In this document: positions 11,065-23,079 of the stretch, piece by piece | Numbering within the stretch: position 1 is the first letter of the stretch | Layout: each line of letters opens with the position of its first letter | Assembly: GCA_006384855.1 (NCBI GenBank) | Contig: VCJN01001096.1 | Location: 1-64,000, forward strand | Reading direction: 5' to 3' | DNA from: Tetraselmis striata | Taxonomy: Eukaryota; Chlorophyta; Chlorodendrophyceae; Chlorodendrales; Chlorodendraceae | Length of the DNA: 64,000 nt | The notes under the pieces: model-generated | Database searches by the model: none | The model's input: only the letters and a program-made list of their open reading frames with translations | Told to the model about the DNA's origin: nothing | Made by a program: the position numbers and the translations under genes

Positions 11065-12500
11065 GGAGTGTCCCTACGGTCGGGAAATCGCCCGAAACAA
11101 GGCACAAATAAGGAACTGCCCACGTAGTATCCCTGCGACCTATACCCGAACATATGGGAAGTAGTACGGATTCGGCGGTGATCGCCTTTGTGCGGTAGTG
11201 CCCTCGAGGATCCTCAGGATGGTGACTATACCTCGTGCTTCTTGCGTACCGGTCCTACAGGTACGAGTACAAGGTACTGGCACCCGGACGTGTGAATTAC
11301 AAGAGCCGCCAACCGCAGTAGCATATCCGCCACCGCTATCCTACCATCCTACCATATTACTTGAATGTTGCGTCCAGCACATGTAACCATTATCCTACCA
11401 TATTAATTACGAGGTGAGTCTGTGCGAGTCTGTGTGAATCTGTCTGTCTGTCGACGACTTTCGGAACGGTTTCGCAAAGATTATTAGATAGATCGAAATG
11501 TATCCGTTATAGATTCTGTGATAATTCCGTCGACAACGCATGCCCCGTCGTCGACGGAATTATGCCCCGTCTCGGGAATCCTCTCGTTGCGTGACACCAA
11601 TGATGTTGATGTTGTTCTTGGGGTCATTCTGTGCCACAGCATGCATGCAGGCAAATAAACCCATTAACAGTGTTTTATCCGTACTAAAGCCGTACTAGTA
11701 CCAGAACGATTAATATGTACCTTCAGCAGCAACAGCATCACTCGGAGGATAAGTACTCGTACTGCTGCTGGTACGAGGATCCCTAAAAATACTACCAGGG
11801 AGACCTCTGCTGCTAGCGACTGCCCTGCTGCGCTGTAATATGGTTGTCATGCTGACACACAGGGTAGTCGCTAGAGCAGTGTCGGATAATCATCCCTGCC
11901 AGCGCCGGTGTTAGTACTCTCATATTAAGTACGTACGTAACTTAATTGGTAAGTATCATCGTCGTAAAAAAGGGACCGTATATAATGACTTGTTCGTACA
12001 AATCCGTACACTGATGTACGTACAAAATACCTATATTCAAATCGCGTACTAATCGTGCGTACGGGTGCCGACGGGGTCCGAAGAAATTTACCCGCACGGT
12101 TGCGTATCGCTGTAAGCACTGTTCATCTAGCGACTATAGCGGCTAAAGGACGCCGCGCGGGCGGTCAATCTCCTCATCAGCCTCGACGATCGCATAGTCG
12201 CTACATCACCGTAGCACAGTCCTTAATCATCGTAATAAGTAGTTAAAAACTGCAATTGCAAATATGCAGAAATAATAAGGTCCTGAAAATCTCGTAAATC
12301 GGTAATTTGGCCCGTCGTGTGCGGTTGCGAACGGCCCCGCGAAAAGTGACATCCGGCCATATTCGGCCTTAACAGCACTCAAGTCTCCGCCTGCGCACCC
12401 TGTCCATCTCCCACTCTTCCAGTTCCTTCGCCACTACCCGTGTGCCACAGACCGTGAATTGAAACCTACATCGGTCCGTGCGCACGATACTACCAAGCTG
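11065..12500. other. AT-rich intergenic, GTAC-rich, no gene
   Basis: Contains many gtac/cgtac/gtacgag strings (11690-12110) and an imperfect inverted pair (tagcgactgccctg at about 11813 against cagggtagtcgcta at about 11861). No ORF has a recognisable domain. Confidence 0.5.
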
Positions 12501-12501
12501 A

Positions 12502-13306
12502 AAGCCCATATTCGAAAATCCGCTAGAACGACTATATGGTCGTAGATTTACCGCTAATCAAGGAAAACCCCACATTCGAAAAGCCGCTATATCGTGGTTA
12601 CAATCTAGGACGTCGTAAATCCGACCTCCGAAGGTCCTGTATTAGCGCAAATCTAGGACGAAACGAGTAGAATCTAGGACGTCCTAGAATGGCATCGATG
12701 GCCTTTTGCTTTTGGGCCCATCCGGTACGTATCATGGGCCTTATTCTGGGCCACCGCGCGAGCCATACGTCGCGACTGCCGCCCGTCTACCGTGCCACCA
12801 CCCGCACAAGGGGTCCCGCTGCCTATTCAGTGCCGCCCCGCGCGTCTTGCGTCATGCATATATAGGCACCGATTCGGGGGCCTCGGTCATGATGTATCCC
12901 TCTGTCTTGCTAGGCTCGCTCTATTCCGTGTTGCTCGACCTTCACGAGACCCTACGATGGCGACCGAGTGTGGAGCCGCGCCAACCAGAGTTGGCGATCA
13001 TCACGACCCCGACGGCTCCTCCTGGCGCTTGGGCACGGTGAACTGGCGGCTCGTCGAGTGGCACATGGAGGGGTTATGAGGTTGGGTAGCGACATGCATG
13101 TCGGACGACAGTGAGCAGTGCGCAGGGGTGCAGGCCGCGGCGGCTTTGGGTTGGTGGCCCACTACCGGCCGCGGGGGCGATTTGATAAGGTTATTCGAAT
13201 ATGGGGTAAAATCGTAGATCACGCGCGCTGTCTGCTAGATCGGCACGATAATCTAGGAAGTCGGATCTACAACTGAAAAGCATAGCGGCATTTCGAATAT
13301 GGGCTT
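12502..13306. mobile_element. MITE-like TIR element, ~0.8 kb
   Basis: The first 23 bp (12502-12524, aagcccatattcgaaaatcc...) and the last 23 bp (13284-13306) are reverse complements with two mismatches. The left terminal motif is repeated internally at about 12568. The interior has no transposase. No TSD is evident, so the type is unassigned. Confidence 0.5.
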
Positions 13307-16300
13307 AATAAGCGCTATATAATGAGGTGGTCGGCAATGGCTGTATGTAGGGAGCAACCCATTGCCGGCGGCCACTATGGCTAGTGAGGCGCAGTGCGCA
13401 TCATGCAAACCAGGCCGCCATCAGCCGGACATTGGGCACCCCACCGCTATGTTTCCGACAATTATGTCGCCTCACACCGCAGCTAACCGGCAATATATAC
13501 TCTCGGGCTCCCGTAGTGCCGGGTCATCGTGAGTTTCTATGTGCTACGGCGGGGTGGAGTGGGATGGAGTTGGCTCGCGATCTCGCATCGTCGGGTGCCC
13601 CTACCGCGCTTTCGGACACCACCGAGCATCAGACAATCACTCGTCTAGTTGACCACTTGCTACACTATGAGGTTTGTCTAGCTTCCGGGTATATCAAATC
13701 CACATACTCACGTCCAGCATGTTGCACAACATTGAATGTGCCGAATATCTATGCAAATTGTTAAGAACATATTTTAATTTGCGGTTCACTGAGCCCGATT
13801 TCGGGCAGTCGCAAATATCGAGGCGCAAATTTTATATATTTACGGTTTCACAAGGAGCGTTGGGATTGCCGAAGGATGCAAGGTCTGGTTACATGCTCTG
13901 ATAATCATGAATTTGCAGGCAAACAAGCCCACAAAGAGGGAGCGCGCGGGCTACAGTGCGCTCGATGGAGTGTGCCACAACAAAGGAGTGGATCGGTCAG
14001 CCGCGCCGTGGAGCCGTGAAGGCAGGTGGTGGTTCTAGCCGGCCCTTGTAAACATGCGAGCGGACCATCGCGCTAATTGAAATTGAAATTGTCTACAACG
14101 TGATAGTATATTAGTTGCATCCACTCGTCCATACCGGGTTGCTCTTAGAACCCACTATCACTAACCACTACGGGAAACACAGAGTGTAATCAAAGCTCAA
14201 GCTACCTGCTAACCTTATGTGTCCTAGCCCCTCCTCCATCAAGTGGGCTTTAGCTAAGATATAGGAGCGCCCCCATGCTGTCCCCACCTAGGCCAGCCCT
14301 AGCCCAATCACTGCTCAGCATGCATTCAGGTAGTCAGAGGCGCCCCGCTTACAACTACAACGGTGAGATGGAGGAAAAGATCTAACTGGAATAGCTATCA
14401 TTGCTCAGTATTTTCCACCGCTCAGCCGGCTGGTAGGGCTTTCCGGAGGGTGCAATGCCCTCCGGTATGATGGAATTAGTGGCGTTGTCGTACTCGTAGT
14501 AGTAGTAGTAATATCATCATGCGGTGCTTAGCGACGTATTCCCCCCGCTTGTGGGGGCAGTGCGGTTATTATTATGGGCGGGTGTTGCGGGTAATTCTGC
14601 GGTATCGGCCATATGCGATGGTACTCACCGGGGTTCTCGGGGCGGGCGGGACTGGCGCGTCGCGCCTACATGGTGTCGCGCGGTCATTATTTAGTGCCGG
14701 TGCTGCGAACTACCGGACGGAACGACCTCCTTGTCGCATGCCCCCCAATCGTTGCCAAAGTCGCGAGTGTCCAACCGGCGGGGTTGCTCCGGCTGCGGGT
14801 GCGGGAGGCTCCGGCTGCCGAGCAGCTACGGCCGCGGGGCGTCTTCATCTTGTGCTTGGCATTTGCGGTTGGCTTGCCTTTCCTCGGCGGGGGCTGGGGG
14901 GAAATGAAAACTGAAATTGAAATCGATTACAACGTGCTAGCATGCAGCTCATGACCGGTCTTCACCGCTACTGAGTTGTTCATAGGGCATGCCATCGTTA
15001 ACCATAGTAGGGAATACATATAGTGTGATTACATCTCAGCCTTCCGGCCATCCTCTTTCGTTTCCGAGCCCCGCCTCTTTTCATCACGTGATATGTAGCT
15101 GTGTTATTTTCCGGATAACCACGGGCGGTCGCCAGTACGAGCGACCACCATTAATTGGCAGTATGGATTGTTAATGCAGCAGTCCCCCACCCCGTGTAAA
15201 AGACTTTCATGCATATATGTAATGCACATGTGCCGGGAAATTTACGGTCGCCGTGCTGTGTCTTGGCTCTAACTGCCCCCAACGCTGAAAAATCTCGCAG
15301 GTCGCGGCGATGATCGCCCCATCGCTCCGGTTATGGCGGTCCGCTGGCCTTGGCCGCGGTCCGCCGACGCTGCCTCTATCTCGCCCGCATGAGCAAATCT
15401 TGCGGTAGAATCCCCAAGGAGAGCCGGGGGGGAAGGCGAGCACCCCCCCCCCCCCTTCCCCACATCCGCGTGTCGGCGCTTCGTGGTCGGCATGCCGGTC
15501 TTGCTCGCATGCGCGCCGCTCATCGTCGCCGCAACACGGCGCGTCGTTGTTGCCATCCGTCCAAGGTCAGACTGGGCCGGCCGCGAGCTGACTTCTCCTC
15601 CCGCGACATGGTCGTCACCCCCCAGGGCACTTCCGCTCTGGTCTTCTGGCCATGAAGTCGTTGCCAAGTCAAGCCTCTCCGCCCCCAAACGCATGTCTTG
15701 CCTTTAAGGCTTTTAGTGCCGGGCTGGTGTCTCCTCGCCCTCGCCGCCCTCGCACATTCTCACGGGTTTCATGGGTGTTTCGAACGAGTCGGCCGCATGG
15801 CGCCGCCGAGCACTGCGAACACTATTAAGCCAGGATTCGAGTGAATCGTAGCTGAAGCACATACGGTTGGGGGGGGGGGGGGGGGGGGGGGGATTCTCTG
15901 TTGTAGACCCGTCGGTCGCGGGTCGTACCGAGGTATGAGAACATCCATCGCGAGTCGTACACACCCTCTCCCCACCCGCAGGCGGATCTCAGAGAGGCCG
16001 GCGCAAGGCCGGGATCGTACAAGAAATATTTTCAGCAGCCCTCCGTACGTGGCTGCTATCTGGCGGTATCATTTGAAAGCCCCCCCCCCCCCCCCCCCCC
16101 CCCCCGTAGTCGCATGATCCGAGGACCCGCCACAACCGGTCACCCCGCTCAGCCCCCCTGCCGCACCCAGCCAAGCACGAGTCTTAGTCATTTATCAGCG
16201 CCCACCACGTGGAGGTGAGGTGGTGTTGTCAGGCTTGCCACACCCATGATTCCCCGCTCATGGTCGGAACCGGCCCTTAAAGACGTATGCTTGCACCAAG

Positions 16301-16400
16301 CGAATCTTTCGCGGAGCCACAATCTTCCTGGGTTGTTGTTTTGGAAGCCCGTAAGGAAGGTCTTGACTCAATATACTTTAGGCGGAGCCTCACGTGACCA
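13307..16400. other. Intergenic with an old diverged duplication; no gene seen
   Basis: Around 14078-14240, aattgaaattgaaattg...tacaacgtg...tagggaa-type sequence recurs at about 14905-15070 (gaaattgaaatcgattacaacgtg). The gapped copies are about 830 bp apart. The ORFs at 13384-13764 and 14519-14954 lack any domain and look accidental. A C13 run lies at 15443-15455. Confidence 0.45.
15869..16105. repeat. G24 and C26 homopolymers in inverted arrangement
   Basis: G24 (15869-15892) and C26 (16080-16105) bracket 187 bp, so a single strand could pair them as a long GC stem. There is no clear repeat beyond the homopolymers. Confidence 0.85.
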
Positions 16401-16405
16401 TGTTG

Positions 16406-18340
16406 TCATGAGGCAGGTCCGTTGACCCGCTCTTGGCCATGGAACTCCAGCAAAAGGTCGCTCCATGGTTCCCATTGTTCTAACACCTTCATCATGTGAC
16501 CGCCAGAAGTCTTGCAGGGCATCAACAACGTGGGGACGCTGGTGCCCGTGAAGATTGTCGTGAAGGACGACGATGCGACACCGTCAAGATGTTTGTAGTA
16601 CCGATCGTACGTACATATGAGCAAGGCCGCCACTGGACACCACGACATCGTCTGCGCAACCTCATGTACGACGCCAACCACGGGAGCGGGGCGGCCTTCG
16701 TTGCGGGCGAGATCCACCGCAAGCCAAAGGGGGTCTTAGGGTTGCTTGGAGTACGGGCGGAGACCCATGGCTCGTACGAGACTAGTTTCAGCTTTCTCTT
16801 GCTCTCGTCGGGGTCCTTCAGGTCATTGTGCTTTCGGATCAAACTTGCGAAACTTGTGGCCTCCCAATCACATGGAAGGTTGCGACGCTCGGCCTCGGTG
16901 ATGTTGTCTTGATGTTCGGACATGTCAATAATCGCCCACTTGCCTTTGCGGGCGTCGAGGTACTTTTGGATGGAGTCCTTGTCGGTTTTCCCATGTTCGT
17001 CGGTTTTCCCATCAGACCTTCCATGATCTTAATCATACGTTCCGCGGCGGCCTCGGCCTTGTGGGGCAGCTCTGCCGCGTGCTTGGCGATATGCGCAGCG
17101 GGCCCGGTTTCAAGTTGCGCGGCAGTGCCCGTATCGGCCGTAGCTCTTCGTGCCGAGCACAGAGGGCGGTTGCTGAGCCATTCGTGCAGCTCTTCAACGT
17201 CTTTAGGCCTGAACTTGTCAAGCAAACGCCACTCCTCCCACTGCTTCTCCCGCAGATCCCGCAAGGTATAAACCCACTTCTCAATGTCACTCGCCGGCAC
17301 GAAAGTCGAACTTCGCCGCAAAAAGAGGATGCGGCTCTCCATGTCGTCAAACCGCTTCTCACCGGCCTCGGCATGGATGAGAGGATTTTTTTGCCCTTTC
17401 CATCTTTGCGCGAGTGAAAAATGGGGCGGCCATATAGGTAGGACGGCTTGCCTCCTGCATGTACTTCAAGAAAATTTCCGGGATATGTGGACATCCGTGT
17501 CGAACTACTGAGACATGAAGATCTCCGCTTGGACGGCATGGTCGATGGGCTTCTCGGGCTTCCTCACCGAGAACTGGCAGGCCTAAAAGATGTTGAGGAC
17601 ATGACCCGTCGTCGGGAGAGCCCCACCAAGAAACGCCTTCCAGTCGATGACACCTTCGAGAATCTCAAAGTTGCACACATAAATGAACGCATGTTTGACC
17701 TCCTAGAAGGGCGGAGGGAGGGTCTTGGCGGAGTGCTCGGCAAGCCGCCGCGAGAATTTAATGAAGACTTGGTCCACGCGCACTTGGATGTGCATGCATG
17801 GCAGCCGATATGGCATGAGTGACGGAGCTATAAATGTACGTAGACGGCGCGCACTGGAACGGGGGTGACCTCGATCCCATAGGTGAGTACGTACCCAACG
17901 GGGAGGAAGGATAGCACGACTTCCTCAACCACGTTTGTGGCTACTAGCCACTCCGCAAAGCACATCACATAACGGCTTCGTGTTCTCTCGGCAAGTTTTG
18001 TTCAACTGGAAATGCACCTTCAACTTGCAAAGCGGCTCTCAAAAGCCTCGACGCTCGAGGTCCTTAAGAATGGTCAACCAAATAACCGTGATTGTGTATG
18101 AGCTATCGTGCGGAAAGACGTCAGTGAAGGCGTACACGTCGTCATTACGCATTCCGTTGTACTTCACGAATGTGAGATGAACCTTGAGGAGCTTGTTATT
18201 GACGACATTCTTTGACCTTGTCGCGGAGTGGGGTAGTAGAGTTTTTGAGGAGTCCATACCATCGATCTCATAGAGTAGCATGCCAAGCCGCCGCCGGGAG
18301 TGATGGATGGCTGCCTCCACTGGGAGAAACTCATATGTGA
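16406..18340 (-). pseudogene. Decayed minus-strand coding region, family unknown
   Basis: Reading the minus strand from about 18320 to 16406 gives a run of protein-like frames broken by stops and frame changes. In order they are VHLTFVKYNGMRNDDVYAFT and DSSYTITVIWLTILKDLE; FAEWLVATNVVEEVVLSFL; YVCNFEILEGVIDWKAFLGG; DIEKWVYTLRDLREKQWEEW and FRPKDVEELHEWLSNRP (16839-17342 frame); then TCTYDRYYKHLDGVASSSFT near 16600. The charged helical middle part is the best-kept. The consistent strand and order suggest one former gene, probably from a mobile element given the surroundings. I recognise no catalytic motif and give it no function. Confidence 0.35.
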
Positions 18341-18619
18341 CGCGCTCCTAGTGCGTGTCTCTCTTTTTCTTCGCTATGCTGACTCTCACGGGGTAGTTCG
18401 TAGTCCGAATTAGCTCAGTGCACGCCACGCGGATCCCGGATTTAGTGAACCGATCCTGGGCTAGGGTCGTGATGTGCGGAAGGTCCTTGATCTATATGTG
18501 TTTGAACAATGAAAGGGAGACACGTGCCACATTGCGTGCATCGACAATCACCACCAGGCTTATTGTCAAATTTTGTTATTGCGTAAGTACTGCGAGTATC
18601 GTATATTTACTTTTGGAAA

Positions 18620-19420
18620 GTACACAACACTTCCCGCGGTAACCCGTACAATATTGCGAAAATTGCCGAATATAAGATCCCATATGCGGTTCACGCCGTT
18701 GGTACCGTGTGCACATGCGGCAGCGCGACGCGAACATCGTGCGGCCAATTGCCCACGCTCTAGCGTCTAGCAAGCCCACGATTGTCAACCACCGACACCG
18801 CGACCGTCCGTATCGCCGCCAGCGGTACCTCTTTATGCGGCGATGGTGGGCGGGTCGCGACAGCTACGGCCACGCAGGCGGCGTGATTCGGGATTTCCGT
18901 GGCATCCCCGCCCGCAGCAACCGATCTGAGCGCCGCCCTAACCATTAACTTCGCACCGATGGCACAAGCCCCGTCGGGCTAGCTACGGGAAAACGTACAC
19001 TATTTATGCCTTCTATTTGGACTAAACTGTCTTTCTATCCGAGCGATTTTGGCCATGAAGGCGTATGGTGCCAGCAAAACGCGAATCCCCAATGGTGATA
19101 GTCAATCGGGCGGCAGTCGCAAGGGTGGACCTCGCGGCCGCCGTCCCGGGACATGCACACGCCCAGAGCCAGCCATGATCGCCATGTGTCCTCGAAGGGT
19201 GCAGGAGGTAAGGCTGCGGCGGGGTGGGCGGGAGCTGGTGGGCTGGACGGAGGTGTGCTAGTGGATGCATGAGTCGCCGCCCGCAGTGCCGGGCGGGTAC
19301 TTCAGGCGGCGCGACGAGGATCCCGCGGCGCAAGGGCGCGGCGCGCGCGGACATTATTCGTACCGTATTCGGATCGCGAAATGTCGTACGGATTACCGCG
19401 GGAAGTGTTGTGTGCCAGAA
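18620..19420. mobile_element. TIR element, ~0.8 kb (copy 1)
   Basis: Ends are inverted repeats: acacaacacttcccgcggta at about 18622 and its reverse complement at about 19400-19419, with weaker pairing for a further 30 bp (ccgtac...cgaa). The interior (about 18725-19365) recurs as a direct repeat at 23080-23715. There is no transposase ORF. The minus-strand frame SCRMCTRYQ is not a gene. Non-autonomous status is inferred. Confidence 0.6.
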
Positions 19421-19529
19421 CCACATACTCCGGAATGCTGATAAAGAGACCCGTTTCATGCCTGCGTGACAAACCGAGTACTCCATGTCAGATTCCTTAT
19501 CTATGCAGCCACGTGCCAGTGCCTTAACT

Positions 19530-20660
19530 CGTGGTCGCGTTGGTTTCGCGAGGCTTACATAATGAACTCGAGGTCACCTCGGCTCCGCGGCATGGCCATC
19601 AGTATGAATACAACCCGTATTCTTTCCGCGGAGACAGGAATAAACATCCCGGAGTCAAGGTGACCTCGGTTCTGTTGATTGTCCGTAACATTGAGGAACC
19701 TGAGTTATTTCCGTCCAAAAGGCTCAGTACATCCCAGAGTCGAGGTCACCTCAGTTCAAACATGTGCACACGAAACGTGGTATTGTCGACCCGAACGCCA
19801 ATAGGCGTGGTCGTCCATGTAGGTTGTGAAGACCTTGGGTTTTTTCGCCCAAGCTGGAAGACGCCACTCCTCCCGGTCCAAGGAAGGGTTGGATCTTCTC
19901 GGTTCTGGCCTTCTTTGGGCCGAAGTTGTCTTTCAGCCAAACATGCGCGTGGCGGCTGCGCTCGGCGCACTGTGGTACACGGGTGGCGTGTTGCGCGAGA
20001 GGCATGGGTTGACTGGGCCATCCACATCCGCCATGACCTTGCGGAGCCGGAGAAAGCCGACCTTGTGGATGTAAATCCATGCGCCTCCTTGCACACTTGT
20101 GGGAGGTGCCGGTCAAAGTTCAGACAATTGACGCAAACGGCGGTGGAACTGAAGTCAAGCGACAATATGGGTCGCGCGAGAGTGCGCATGTTGAGCGTTG
20201 CGGGTGATGGCCGGCCACCAGTCTGTCAGTCAAACCAATCGCCGGCGAAACCGCAACAATCGGGCAAGAGGCGAGGTCGAGATATAGTCGGCATGTCAGC
20301 AGGGCAGCTGGGATGGAGCCTCGTTCTGTTGGTCAAAGTAGTCGCCGGAACCGAGGTCCATGTAGTCGGCATGTTAAGCATGGGCGGTGGGACCTACCCG
20401 GACGGAGCTGCCGTTCTCAGTGAACCACGACCACTCATGCGCATGCCGGTTGTCGTAACCCTCGACGTTGGCGCTCACATACTCGTAGTCGGCGGTGATA
20501 GCGCACGACTTAATCTCGCCAGGCTTGAAGCACCGGTTGACCCTTTTCGCCAACTCGTCCCACGATGCCTTTTGGCCGTTGACGTGGATGGCATACCTAG
20601 TCAAAGCCACCGCGGTGGCAAAGTCAAGGCCGTTGCCGGAGGGTAGTTGTGAAGCGGGGG
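19530..20660 (-). pseudogene. Possible decayed coding sequence, unknown
   Basis: The minus strand has protein-like pieces such as MALTRYAIHVNGQKASWDEL with KSCAITADYEYVSANVEGYD (20374-20610), then HLPQVCKEAHGF near 20100. They lie in shifting frames and have no known motif. The 371-codon plus-strand ORF over the same region is compositionally odd and probably a shadow. The identity is not recognised. Confidence 0.25.
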
Positions 20661-21583
20661 TGCTCGGGGAGGCCGGAGGCGGAGGTGAGGCAATGTCAAC
20701 AGCCCCGATGTGCCAGTACAGCGTAAAGTACTGACAGGACTGCCACCGACTATGCGCGCGCCGCCACCGAGCCGCTACGTATCTAGTGCATCATCTCGCG
20801 ATGTGCGCAGTTACCCCTCCACCCTTCGCCACTCCGTGCCCGGCTCGACGACACCCTGCCCACGGCGGACCACTGAATGGCAAAACTGAGCAAACATCCC
20901 GCCGCGTACAAGATTCGTTGCCAAAGACATGGCGGGCAAAACAGGGAACCTCGCGGCTCTTATTAACGGCATTCGTTGTTGAGATGCGCCGCCCCCCTCC
21001 CCCCACCGCAAACGCGCCAAATAACCCTAACATCACGCGCCGTACCACCGCCTCGCCGACACAAGCCGCCCCGTACGGGCACACCCGCGGCCTCCACCTC
21101 TCGTTATGCATAAATGGCGGTCACGCTGGCCACCGCCCGTGTGCGTGTCGACACGCCAGCGCGAGAGATATCTGCAACGCCCGTTTCGGTGCCCATTATC
21201 AAGCCGCGCCTCGGGTGCTCCCATGTTCCTCTCCTTCCCACGCCTCGCCCTGCGGGCCGCGCCCACCGCCACACCTCCTGTGTCACCAAACTCATCTATT
21301 CGATTTGCACGCCCGCGATCTGCCACGGACATGAGGCAGAGGGTATCCCCGAGGAACCGGCACCGGAGGCGGACGCTCCTGCGACCGAGGTGGTGGGCGG
21401 GCGCGCCAACCCAGGAAAGGTAAAGCGCCAAGTACAAATAATACTATTGTTCGATCTTGGTTGAGAGCGAAAGGATCGTTTGCCGCGCGAATTGTACGGT
21501 ACTGCATATTGTTCGCTATCGGTCCGAACTCTGCGGTACTGTATGTGCATAAAGTCGTAAAGTACTACTCCGAGGTCGGAATG
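20661..21583. other. Intergenic, no gene recognised
   Basis: Only low-complexity ORFs rich in Arg, Ala and Pro in GC-rich sequence. No domain or splice pattern. Confidence 0.45.
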
Positions 21584-21588
21584 GAGGT

Positions 21589-21720
21589 TGTTGGGACAGT
21601 ACCTCGTACAGTCCTGTGGTGTGGTCCTCGGCCCGCTTCATACGGGTATACAAGCTCTATAATATCGGATGATGACATCCAAGTCCGATCGGCACCCTTT
21701 TCGAGCTTGATATCTCAATA
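21589..21720 (+). repeat. TRIM 5' LTR
   Basis: 132 bp, TGTTGGGAC...CTCAATA, directly followed by the primer-binding site. Confidence 0.92.
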
Positions 21721-21732
21721 TGGTTTCGGAGC
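21721..21732 (+). promoter_or_regulatory. Primer-binding site (initiator tRNA-Met type)
   Basis: tggtttcggagc lies immediately after the 5' LTR and matches the widespread plant tggtatcagagc at 10 of 12 positions. The following cttaggtggcgagcatgtatg is also usual for plant LTR elements. Confidence 0.85.
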
Positions 21733-21970
21733 TTAGGTGGCGAGCATGTATGACAACAGACCCGGGTTCGACTCCCGCTTGAAGCATTACAAGATATCAT
21801 GGGTTCTCCTTCCGCTATATCCGGTGTAAGACCGATTCGCAGCTTCCGGTGACGCGATCATCAATTCCCAGAAATTCTCCTACATCAAGGCTCAAGCGCG
21901 GATGATTCCGGCTTCTATGGCTCAAGTCCTAGGATCCCTACCCAGACTTTCCTGTCCTCCCTCTCCTCGG

Positions 21971-21982
21971 AACCAAGAGGGG
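21971..21982 (+). promoter_or_regulatory. Polypurine tract
   Basis: aaccaagagggg ends exactly one base before the 3' LTR and would prime plus-strand DNA synthesis. Confidence 0.8.
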
Positions 21983-22114
21983 TGTTGGGACAGTACCTCG
22001 TACAGTCATGTAGTGTGGTCCTCGGCCCGGTTCAGACGGGTATACAAGCTCTACAACATCGGATGATGACATCCAAGTCCGATCGGCACCCTTTTCGAGC
22101 TTTTTATCTCAATA
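21983..22114 (+). repeat. TRIM 3' LTR
   Basis: 132 bp, same ends as the 5' LTR, followed by the second GAGGT target duplication. Confidence 0.92.
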
Positions 22115-22119
22115 GAGGT

Positions 22120-23079
22120 GAGCCCGGTTTCACTGTAAATTATGTCGCCTTAATCGGGAAAACATTTAGCAAAAGATGAAGTGATCGCGAATCGAGGTCA
22201 CTTTGGTTCCGATGACTAAGCCCGAAAGTCATACATAGCAGTTTACTACAGGTACGGGATCGCAACGGAGGCACCCCGGCTACTGGACGGAATCGTAGCC
22301 CGGTGTATTAGACATGTTGCAAGAGTGTACACTACCATGATGATTGAAACGACTCGACTTTGACATGAGGTTGCTTTCGACGAGGAGATGAAATTCGACC
22401 CCTCGGAGATTGGCGATATATGCAGAAAAGTAAGCAAGCAACCCTCCCGGGCTCGTGCAAAGAATCATGTACCCATATGGGAAGCACAAACGGGACATTT
22501 CGCTCGGCATTTATCTCGACTCGAGGGCACGAACCTCGTTGTCATCGACATATTGGATGCGAGTCCCATTGTTTGTCCTTGATAGGGGACCAAACAATTG
22601 GTGCAGGTAGCTTGCTTGTCATTTTGTCCCAGCTGGGGCAAAAATGGTATGTGGTGTCTCGCTCGGGCCTGACATTGCTCACATCTTGGCCATCATTAGG
22701 TGCATGAGGAAGACAAGTGTCATGAAAATCTTGGGGATTGGGAGTCGAGATTCGTCATCGGGCTTGTTATGTCGCGCGAGACTACTTAAGACACGTTAAC
22801 CGTGGCCGTTTACGAGACCTTCCATGCCGATGCAAATAAGGGCAAACCTCTCATGCCCTCATGGTTGCAATGCCAACAAGCGCAGACATAAGGAGGGAAG
22901 ATGCCAGTTGACACAAGCTAAGAGAAATGCCTGACGCTTCCGTATTCGAAGCTTGTTGAAGCCGTCCCTTTTTCTTACGAGAAGGCCATCCACGACGCGT
23001 CAAGAAGTCGCGAGGTGCTCAACGCGGACGGCACCATGGTCAGAACGAAGTGGTACGGTAAAAGCGTCCAAGTAGTGAA
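22120..23079. other. Intergenic, no gene recognised
   Basis: Short ORFs only. I see no domain, RNA gene or repeat boundary here. Confidence 0.45.

Larger units (their letters stand above)
21584..22119 (+). mobile_element. Complete TRIM retroelement (526 bp) with 5-bp TSD
   Basis: Two 132-bp LTRs (21589-21720 and 21983-22114) begin TGTTGGGAC and end TCTCAATA and differ at about 8 positions (about 94% identity). The base after the first LTR starts TGGTTTCGGAGC, which matches the initiator-Met-tRNA primer-binding site TGGTATCAGAGC at 10/12. A purine tract AACCAAGAGGGG abuts the second LTR. The 5-mer GAGGT flanks both sides (21584-21588, 22115-22119). Only 262 bp separate the LTRs and no protein is encoded, which is the definition of a terminal-repeat retrotransposon in miniature. 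It must be mobilised in trans by an autonomous LTR element. Confidence 0.92.

Noticed and set aside
19531..20646. 371-codon plus-strand ORF
   Set aside because: No domain and odd composition. Minus-strand frames in the same region look more protein-like.
21738..21780. Possible tRNA or SINE (gggttcgactcc B-box match at 21764)
   Set aside because: It lies just after the primer-binding site of the TRIM. A-to-B spacing is only about 27 nt and no acceptor stem forms.
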